DNA from: JAQGMO01 sp050954505
Lineage (GTDB): Bacteria; Pseudomonadota; Gammaproteobacteria; Burkholderiales; Burkholderiaceae_D
Direction: 5' to 3'
Length of the DNA: 12,281 bases
NCBI GenBank assembly: GCA_050954505.1
Contig: JBPBPY010000475.1
Span: 1 to 12,281 of the forward strand
Below the pieces are notes generated by a model that was not told the DNA's origin, made no database searches, and worked only from the letters and a program-made list of their open reading frames with translations. Numbering within the stretch: the stretch's first letter is position 1; each line of letters begins with the position of its first letter. Shown piece by piece: positions 7,254 to 12,281 of the stretch. Both the position numbers and the translations under genes were made by a program.

Positions 7254-7300
7254 ATCTCGTTCAGATGAAATTCTTGCTTGAATTCGTGAACGAGTTTTTT
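7242..7300. repeat. Overlapping, mutually exclusive inverted repeats beside the hrp box
   Basis: AACGAGA (7242-7248) pairs with TCTCGTT (7255-7261) around a 6-nt loop that contains most of the -35 element of the hrp box. CTCGTTCA (7256-7263) pairs instead with TGAACGAG (7287-7294). Inside that second hairpin AATTC/GAATT (about 7269-7284) can also pair, and on the + strand six T follow (7295-7300), so it resembles a + strand terminator. No + strand gene lies upstream that would need one. Confidence 0.6.
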
Positions 7301-7309
7301 ATCGGCGCT

Positions 7310-7342
7310 TTGGATCGAATTTGGATCGGGTTTCGATCGAGT
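7310..7342. repeat. Three tandem 11-bp repeats
   Basis: TTGGATCGAAT (7310), TTGGATCGGGT (7321) and TTCGATCGAGT (7332) follow each other without gaps. The core GATCG is kept in all three. An 11-bp period is about one helical turn, so a protein could bind along one face of the DNA, but the array is short and may be chance. Confidence 0.5.
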
Positions 7343-7356
7343 TTTCAAGCGGCTAG

Positions 7357-7374
7357 GGCCCACATTCGTGGGCC
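7357..7374. other. 7-bp hairpin, possible weak terminator downstream of ohr
   Basis: GGCCCAC and GTGGGCC form a perfect stem around a 4-nt loop (ATTC), about 130 bp past the ohr stop. Neither strand has a T-run directly after the stem, so intrinsic termination is doubtful. Confidence 0.4.
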
Positions 7375-7382
7375 GTAGTCGC

Positions 7383-7439
7383 TCTTGCATTGTTCAAGCA
7401 GTCTCGCATTGTTCCAGTAGTCTTGCCTTGTTCAGGCAG
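7383..7439. repeat. Three tandem 19-bp imperfect repeats
   Basis: Units start at 7383, 7402 and 7421: TCTTGCATTGTTCAAGCAG, TCTCGCATTGTTCCAGTAG and TCTTGCCTTGTTCAGGCAG. The shared core is TTGTTC. The third unit can fold into a small hairpin (GCCT/AGGC). The array lies in the spacer downstream of ohr, away from any clear promoter. Confidence 0.7.
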
Positions 7440-7501
7440 TCCTGCGGTACTGCCATGGCCCAAGAATATCCGTCAGACCACAGGAAATCCAATACCCGAT
7501 G

Positions 7502-7927
7502 TTACAGGACTGTCAGCGTGACATCGATGTTGTTGCGGGTGGCGTTCGAATAAGGGCAAACGATGTGGGCAGCGGCGACCAGCTGTTCCGCTTCAGCTCG
7601 GTCCAGGCCTGGCAGCGAGATCTTCAGTTCGACTTCAATGGCAAAGCCGGTAGGGATGGGGCCAATGCCGACGTTGCCATTGACGCTGGTGTCCGCTGGC
7701 ACGGCGATCTTGTCGCGGCCGCCAACGAATTTCATCGCGCCCAGAAAGCAGGCTGCATAACCAGCGGCGAACAGCTGTTCCGGATTGGTGCCTTCGTTGC
7801 CGGCGCCGCCGAGTTCCTTCGGCGTCGTCAGCTTGACGTCGAGGACATTGTCCGACGAGACGGCACGGCCTTCGCGGCCGCCCGAGGCGGTTGCATGGGC
7901 GGTGTAGAGAACTTTTTCGATTGACAT
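7502..7927 (-). CDS. ohr: Organic hydroperoxide resistance protein (Ohr peroxidase)
   Basis: Ohr is a thiol peroxidase that reduces organic and fatty-acid hydroperoxides in the cytoplasm, using a Cys pair recycled by lipoylated proteins. The product is 141 residues, the normal family length. The start MSIEKVLYTA at 7927 has AAAGGA 5 nt upstream; an in-frame start 24 bp earlier adds eight residues atypical of the family. The reactive Cys60 lies in AAGYAACFLGAM and the resolving Cys124 in VCPYSNATR. Arg18 (GGREGR) and Glu50 (NPEQLF) fit the residues that activate the peroxidatic Cys. No OhrR-type MarR repressor gene is adjacent, so its usual regulator, if present, is elsewhere. It lies 161 bp beyond the GNAT stop codon on the same strand and probably has its own promoter. 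Confidence 0.95.
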   Translation of the reverse strand: MSIEKVLYTAHATASGGREGRAVSSDNVLDVKLTTPKELGGAGNEGTNPEQLFAAGYAACFLGAMKFVGGRDKIAVPADTSVNGNVGIGPIPTGFAIEVELKISLPGLDRAEAEQLVAAAHIVCPYSNATRNNIDVTLTVL

Positions 7928-8088
7928 GGTGTTCCTTTCGTTATTGGCCACAGGGGACCGTTCCTAGAAACCAGCAAAGACCGCTGGCCATCAAATCGAG
8001 CGTCAGGACCGGCAAGGCCGGTGAGCGCAAGGCTTGTTGCCGCCTGCGTCCACCTGCCGCCGGCGTTCCCGACGCATTTGCCTGCCCA

Positions 8089-8568
8089 TCAGCGCCTGAG
8101 CAACCGGCGCATGACGATCGGCGCCGGTTCAAGCGGATTGGCATTCGAGTACTCCAGCTCGGGCGCCAGATCAAAGCCGAAAGCGGCATACAGCCCCAGC
8201 AGCCGGGTTTGATCGGTTCGCACAGCCAGGCGCAATTCATTGATTTCACATACTTGAGCACGGTGCAGCACTGCCTCGAGCAAATGCTGCGACAGGCGCG
8301 CGCCGCGATGCGCCGGCAGCACGCCCATGCGCAGGATTTCCCACACGCCCGTCTCGGTTTCCAGCGGCAACCAGCGCACGGAGCCGGCTGGCTGCTCATC
8401 GACCAGCAGGACATAGCCGCCACCGCGCTGCAATTGCAAGGCCACCTTGGCAGCCGATTCGGCATGGCCGCTGGAGGTCGGTGCAATGCGGTCGAACCAG
8501 CAAGAGCGCGTCAGCCGGGCCAGCAAGTCGGCATCATTATCGGTGGCTTCACGAACCAGCAATTCCAT
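8089..8568 (-). CDS. GNAT-family N-acetyltransferase
   Basis: The product is 159 residues. Expected activity is acetyl transfer from acetyl-CoA to an amine of unknown identity in the cytoplasm. Landmarks: the N-terminal strand VREATDNDADLLARL, the motif A region ILRMGVLPAHRGARLSQHLL (about 78-97) with the pyrophosphate-binding RGARLS, and the motif B-like LYAAFGFDLAPE (about 125-136). The start at 8568 is supported by a strong GGAGGAAG ribosome site directly upstream. It begins 21 bp after the metG stop on the same strand, so the two are probably co-transcribed. The substrate is not predictable from sequence, and there is no reason to call it RimI or a resistance enzyme. Confidence 0.85.
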   Translation of the reverse strand: MELLVREATDNDADLLARLTRSCWFDRIAPTSSGHAESAAKVALQLQRGGGYVLLVDEQPAGSVRWLPLETETGVWEILRMGVLPAHRGARLSQHLLEAVLHRAQVCEINELRLAVRTDQTRLLGLYAAFGFDLAPELEYSNANPLEPAPIVMRRLLRR

Positions 8569-8589
8569 GGTGCTTCCTCCAGAACCGGA

Positions 8590-10686
8590 TCAGCTCACCC
8601 GCATGCCGGGCGTTGCGCCCGGCCATGGATTGAGAATGTAAATGCCGGGCGCAGCTTTTTCATCGGCCGCCGAAGCGGCCAGCACCATGCCTTCGGAAAG
8701 GCCGAACTTCATCTTGCGCGGCGCCAGGTTGGCCACCAGGACAGTAAGCTTGCCGACCAGATCCTGCGGCGCATACGATGACTTGATACCGGAGAAGACA
8801 TTGCGCAGGCGGCCTTCGCCGGCGTCCAGCGTCAGGCGCAGCAGCTTGTCAGACCCGTCGACGGCTTGGCAATCGACGATCAGCGCAATGCGCAGATCGA
8901 TTTTGGAAAAGTCGCCGATCTGGATTTCCGCTGCCAGTGCTTCAATGGCGCCAGCCGGTACCTGCGCAGCGGCGGCTTCGGCCACGTCCGCAACGGTCGT
9001 GCCGGCAGCCGGGGCTTCGAACAGCAGATCGAGCATTTTTGGATCGACACGCTGCATCAGGTGCGCATACGGATTGACGCGATGGCCATCGGCCAGCGGC
9101 ATGTCGACATCGCTCCAGTTCAGCGGCGCGATGTCGAGCATGGCTTCGACCTGGGTGGCCAGCTGCGGCAGCACCGGCTTCAGATAGATGGTCATGATGC
9201 GGAATGCCTCGAGCAATCGGCTGCAGACTTCCTGCAGCAGTGCATCCTTGGCCGGGTCCTTGGCCAGTTCCCACGGCTTGTTGGCATCGACATAGGCATT
9301 CACGGCATCGGCTTCATCCATGACCGCGCGCAGGGCCTTGCCATATTCACGGCTTTCATACAGGGCGTGAATTGGCAGTGCGGCGTCGCGCAGGCGAAAC
9401 AGGAACGGGTCTGACGTCGTGGCCCAGCCGGTTGCGACCTTGCCCTCGAAACGCTTGGCGATGAAACCGGCGGCGCGGCTGGCGATGTTGATGTACTTGC
9501 CGATCAGGTCGCTGTTGACACGGGCGACAAAATCGCTCGGGTTGAAGTCGACATCCTCGACCTTGCTGCTCAGTTTGGCGGCAATGTAGTAGCGCAGCCA
9601 TTCCGGGTTCATGCCCACGTCGAGGTAGCGCAGTGGCGAAATGCCGGTGCCGCGCGACTTCGACATCTTTTCGCCGCTGACGGTGATGAAGCCGTGGACA
9701 AAGACATTGGACGGCGTCTTCAGGCCGGCAAAGTGCAGCATCGCCGGCCAGAACAGCGTATGAAAATAGGTGATGTCCTTGCCGATGAAATGGTATTGCT
9801 CCACTGCCGGGTCGGCCATGTAGGCGTCGTAGTCGCGCCCGGTCTTGCTGAAATAATTTTTCAGCGAAGCCAGGTAGCCGATCGGTGCGTCGAGCCAGAC
9901 ATAGAAGTACTTGCCGGGCGCATCGGGTATCTCGATGCCGAAGTAGGGCGCGTCGCGGCTGATGTCCCAGTCGCCCAGGCCGCTTTCGCCATCAAGCCAT
10001 TCGCGCGCCTTGTTGGCCACTTCCGGCTGCAGGCGCTGCGGATCGAGCGCCCACTGGCGCAGGAAGGTGACGCATTTTTCATCCGACAGGCGAAAGAAGA
10101 AATGCTCGGATGTCTTGCGCACCGGCGTAGCGCCGGTCAGCGTCGAGTAGGGATGGCGCAGGTCGGTGGCCGCATACACGGCGCTGCAGACTTCGCATGA
10201 ATCGCCGTACTGGTCCTTGGCGCCACAGGTCGGACATTCGCCCTTGATGTAGCGGTCAGGCAGGAACATTTCCTTTACCGGGTCATAGAACTGCTCGACC
10301 ATCTTGGTGGTGATCAGGCCGGCATCGTCACGAAGGCGGCGGTAGATGTCGCGCGAGAGTGCGTGGTTTTCTTCACCGTCGGTGGAGTGCCAGTTGTCGA
10401 AGGCGATGTGGAAGCCGTCGAGGTACTGCTTGCGGCCGGCGGCAATCTCGGCGACGAACTGCTGCGGCGTGATGCCGGCCTTTTCGGCAGCAATCATGAT
10501 CGGTGCGCCATGGGCATCATCGGCACCGACAAAGCTTACCTCGTGTCCCTGCATGCGCTGGAAGCGGACCCAGATATCGGCCTGGATGTACTCCATGATG
10601 TGGCCGATGTGGAACGGGCCATTGGCATACGGCAGGGCAGTGGTGACGAACAGCTGGCGCGGGGCGCCGGAGATCAGGGTGCTCAT
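8590..10686 (-). CDS. metG: Methionyl-tRNA synthetase
   Basis: MetG charges tRNA-Met with methionine using ATP and is essential for translation initiation and elongation. The product is 698 residues from the ATG at 10686 (MSTLISGAPRQLFVTTALPY). A TTG nine bases upstream is also in frame, but the ATG is preferred. The class I HIGH motif is FHIGH (residues 25-29). The zinc knuckle is two CxxC pairs at 151/154 and 164/167 (CPTC and CEVC), and KMSKS is at 340-344. The anticodon-binding helical domain follows. The C-terminal EMAP/Trbp-type OB fold (from about residue 590, FSKIDLRIALIVDC) is the dimerising tRNA-binding domain of long bacterial MetG. Length and motif order are normal. It heads a probable metG-GNAT operon and is divergent from the arginine decarboxylase gene. 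Confidence 0.98.
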   Translation of the reverse strand: MSTLISGAPRQLFVTTALPYANGPFHIGHIMEYIQADIWVRFQRMQGHEVSFVGADDAHGAPIMIAAEKAGITPQQFVAEIAAGRKQYLDGFHIAFDNWHSTDGEENHALSRDIYRRLRDDAGLITTKMVEQFYDPVKEMFLPDRYIKGECPTCGAKDQYGDSCEVCSAVYAATDLRHPYSTLTGATPVRKTSEHFFFRLSDEKCVTFLRQWALDPQRLQPEVANKAREWLDGESGLGDWDISRDAPYFGIEIPDAPGKYFYVWLDAPIGYLASLKNYFSKTGRDYDAYMADPAVEQYHFIGKDITYFHTLFWPAMLHFAGLKTPSNVFVHGFITVSGEKMSKSRGTGISPLRYLDVGMNPEWLRYYIAAKLSSKVEDVDFNPSDFVARVNSDLIGKYINIASRAAGFIAKRFEGKVATGWATTSDPFLFRLRDAALPIHALYESREYGKALRAVMDEADAVNAYVDANKPWELAKDPAKDALLQEVCSRLLEAFRIMTIYLKPVLPQLATQVEAMLDIAPLNWSDVDMPLADGHRVNPYAHLMQRVDPKMLDLLFEAPAAGTTVADVAEAAAAQVPAGAIEALAAEIQIGDFSKIDLRIALIVDCQAVDGSDKLLRLTLDAGEGRLRNVFSGIKSSYAPQDLVGKLTVLVANLAPRKMKFGLSEGMVLAASAADEKAAPGIYILNPWPGATPGMRVS

Positions 10687-10713
10687 GGACGGCAATGGTC
10701 GGATAAAACAGCA

Positions 10714-10719
10714 ATTCTA
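10714..10719 (-). promoter_or_regulatory. Possible extended -10 promoter for metG
   Basis: On the minus strand TGCTAGAAT forms an extended -10 element (TGnTAGAAT) about 28 bp before the metG ATG. No good -35 is seen. Tentative. Confidence 0.35.
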
Positions 10720-10814
10720 GCAGTCCGGCTGGCGCCGGGCCGCGAATCCTTTTGAATGGCGCGGATGACGATGGCAATCCGATAAGTCAGCCTTCAGGTT
10801 TTCTGTAAAAAGCC

Positions 10815-10842
10815 TTGAAATTGAAATTTACTGACCTATAAT
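10815..10842 (+). promoter_or_regulatory. Sigma-70 promoter for the arginine decarboxylase operon
   Basis: TTGAAA (10815-10820), a 16-bp spacer and a perfect TATAAT (10837-10842) lie about 70 bp before the ATG at 10912. The AT-rich context contrasts with the surrounding genes. The roughly 60-nt leader holds TTGGTACC and TTGGTGCC (10868 and 10882), a possible operator pair. Confidence 0.7.
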
Positions 10843-10911
10843 AACCATAAGTTTCGTATTGATACAATTGGTACCATCGATTTGGTGCCCGTTTTCGAGA
10901 GGGCAGACTCC

Positions 10912-11424
10912 ATGCGCATTTTCATCACATCGGCAATGGGGAATGGAACAACCAGGCTGGCAGCATTTGACAATGCGCTGTTCAAGGCAGGCGTAGCCAA
11001 CTTCAACCTGATACCGCTCAGTTCCGTCATTCCGCCTGGCGCCAGCATTCAAACCGGTACCACTATCCGGTGCCGGGATGAATCAGCCACTGGCTGCGGT
11101 GCCGATGACGAATTGGGCGGGCAATGGGGCGACCGCCTGTACGTGGTCATGGCCGAGCACCGCACGGAAACAATGAACACCGAAGTCTGGGCCGGAGTCG
11201 GCTGGGTCCAGGATCGTTGTACCGGCAAAGGACTGTTTGTCGAACATGTCGGTGGCACGGAGCAGGAAGTACGATCCGATATCCAGATGACCTTGCGGAA
11301 CTTGATGGAAACCCGCGGGGTCGATTTTGGCAACATCAACATGGAAGTGGTAGGCGGTGCCTGTCATGACCTGCCGGTGTGTGCCTTGTCGATTGCCGTC
11401 TTTGCTGCGCAGAGCTGGGCCTGA
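10912..11424 (+). CDS. Pyruvoyl-dependent arginine decarboxylase
   Basis: The enzyme converts L-arginine to agmatine and CO2, using a pyruvoyl group made by self-cleavage instead of PLP. The product is 170 residues from the ATG at 10912 (MRIFITSAMGNG), with a GAGAGGG ribosome site upstream; the family is about 160-200 residues. The self-cleavage site is clear: LIPLSSVIPPG, with cleavage expected between Ser37 and Ser38, giving a small N-terminal beta chain and an alpha chain capped by pyruvate. The segment DRLYVVMAEHRTETMNTEVWAGVGW (from about residue 75) corresponds to the conserved active-site region. There are five or more cysteines in the alpha chain, which is unusual for a small cytoplasmic enzyme. 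It is the first gene of a two-gene unit with the acyltransferase 2 bp downstream, pointing to a dedicated pathway rather than general polyamine synthesis. Confidence 0.85.
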   Translation: MRIFITSAMGNGTTRLAAFDNALFKAGVANFNLIPLSSVIPPGASIQTGTTIRCRDESATGCGADDELGGQWGDRLYVVMAEHRTETMNTEVWAGVGWVQDRCTGKGLFVEHVGGTEQEVRSDIQMTLRNLMETRGVDFGNINMEVVGGACHDLPVCALSIAVFAAQSWA

Positions 11425-11426
11425 GC

Positions 11427-12281
11427 ATGGACGATCAACGTCAGGGCCTGCAGGATCGCCGCGCTGGTGCAAGGCGCCATGTTGGAATGGAACGGCGCGT
11501 TGGCAAGGCAGAACGCCGGAATTTGTCCAACCGGTTTTTTGAAGCCCTGGATTCGCGTGTGCGTGCCGCAGCAGGGAACACACAGTGGCGCGATGTCGAC
11601 CAGCGGCATGGATTCCAGACGCAGGCAGTGCCCAACATCGACAGTCGTGGTGGCCAGGATGGCTTGCTGCTCGAGCAAAAGGTCTGGGCTTTGAAAGGCT
11701 ATGGCAATGCGGTAAAGGATTACGCTGCCTACGACCGCCAGGCTTTGATGTACACAACGACCTGGGACGGGCGCACAGTGGGCGTGGTGCGGATTTTCAA
11801 GGGCACGCCCGAGCGACCGCCTTTTCTTGATCTGCCCGTATCGAATGCTGGCCTGATAGAGAGATTGTCAGCCGGCTGCAAAAGTGGACTGGTGGAGGAA
11901 CTGGCAACCATCGCCGTGGAAGACGCGGTGCCGATGGAGCGGGTGTCGAACAGTCTATGGCGAATGTCCTACCGGCACGCGCTGGAGCGCGGAACAAGGG
12001 TTTGGGGTGTCATCATGGAGCCGGCGCGCGTTGCCACGCTCAACAGGCGCTACGGATTCGGATTCCAGCAAATTGGTCCGACCAGGGAATATCAGGGTGG
12101 CCAATGCGCAGCACACATCATGGATCTGGAATCGTTGCGCAGGAATTTGCCGCAGGCCGGGCCGCGCACGCGCAAACGTCTGCATTATTTTGTCGAAGGG
12201 CCACTGCAAAACCAGTGGAGTGAAGTCGCGGTTCAAAGACCTGATTCCCAGGTCTTTTCATCTCTATCGAAGGAACCAGCA
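11427..12281 (+). CDS. GNAT-fold acyltransferase, FeeM-like, partial at the window end
   Basis: The frame is open from the ATG at 11427 to the last base, 285 residues with no stop, so the 3' end lies outside the window. The start is 2 bp after the decarboxylase TGA, so the two are almost certainly translationally linked; a second in-frame ATG at 11487 is possible. Residues about 100-225 resemble the acyltransferase core of FeeM-type N-acyl amino acid synthases and other GNAT/LuxI-like folds: TTTWDGRTVGVVRIF, then GLVEELATIAVED, a helix RMSYRHALERG, a strand VWGVIMEPA and LNRRYGFGFQQIG, where the latter matches the GNAT (Y)GF signature. Such enzymes transfer an acyl chain, often from acyl-ACP, to an amine. 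Agmatine from the upstream enzyme is an attractive acceptor, but this is inference. The Arg-rich N-terminal 70 residues are not recognised. Confidence 0.6.
   Translation, partial: MDDQRQGLQDRRAGARRHVGMERRVGKAERRNLSNRFFEALDSRVRAAAGNTQWRDVDQRHGFQTQAVPNIDSRGGQDGLLLEQKVWALKGYGNAVKDYAAYDRQALMYTTTWDGRTVGVVRIFKGTPERPPFLDLPVSNAGLIERLSAGCKSGLVEELATIAVEDAVPMERVSNSLWRMSYRHALERGTRVWGVIMEPARVATLNRRYGFGFQQIGPTREYQGGQCAAHIMDLESLRRNLPQAGPRTRKRLHYFVEGPLQNQWSEVAVQRPDSQVFSSLSKEPA

Larger units (their letters stand above)
7198..7501. other. Gene-free 304-bp spacer between the 816-residue gene and ohr
   Basis: No credible coding frame is seen. The spacer holds the minus-strand hrp box, nested inverted repeats, two short tandem-repeat arrays and a 7-bp hairpin, all listed separately. 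Base composition is more AT-rich at 7230-7345 than in the flanking genes. Confidence 0.7.

Noticed and set aside
7383..7439. CRISPR array
   Set aside because: The repeats are directly tandem with no spacers, only three units of 19 bp, and no cas gene is nearby.
8008..8022. ACCGGC/GCCGGT hairpin as a terminator after the GNAT gene
   Set aside because: Only a 6-bp stem with no T-run on the minus strand; too weak to call.
11083..11757. 224-residue minus-strand frame over the decarboxylase/acyltransferase junction
   Set aside because: It overlaps two sense genes with recognisable motifs, and its composition is typical of antisense.

Overview
The window looks like a chromosomal segment of a betaproteobacterium, most likely Oxalobacteraceae (Herbaspirillum/Collimonas-like). 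This rests on the sequence style of MetG and Ohr, the high-GC codon use, and two promoter motifs that fit the HrpL sigma-factor consensus of plant-associated type III secretion. Herbaspirillum is a betaproteobacterial genus that uses HrpL. The genus is an inference.

Layout. (1) Positions 1-1599 hold the 3' end of a large surface adhesin built from 243-bp (81-residue) tandem MBG/YDG-type repeats. (2) Positions 1600-2042 carry a frameshifted remnant of a response-regulator receiver domain, a rho-independent terminator and a near-consensus hrp box. (3) Positions 2094-4721 (+ strand) encode a harpin-like protein fused to a glycoside hydrolase family 6 domain, then an unrecognised Cys-containing 306-residue protein. 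(4) Positions 4747-7197 (- strand) encode an unrecognised 816-residue protein whose own hrp box has canonical spacing. (5) Positions 7198-7501 are gene-free but dense in short repeats and inverted repeats. (6) Positions 7502-10686 (- strand) are ordinary chromosome: ohr, a GNAT acetyltransferase, and metG. (7) From 10912 on the + strand, a sigma-70 promoter precedes a pyruvoyl-dependent arginine decarboxylase and, 2 bp later, a GNAT/FeeM-like acyltransferase that runs off the window.

How it fits together. The central block (2014-7253) reads as a small HrpL-controlled set of type III secreted proteins: one probable wall-acting harpin-glycanase and one large probable effector, in convergent orientation with the 306-residue gene between them. 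No secretion-apparatus gene is in view. It sits beside housekeeping genes. The decarboxylase/acyltransferase pair at the right edge is a separate, apparently constitutive unit that could make an acylated agmatine or polyamine product; that product is an inference. The most novel candidates are the harpin-GH6 fusion, the 816-residue protein, and the decarboxylase-acyltransferase pair.
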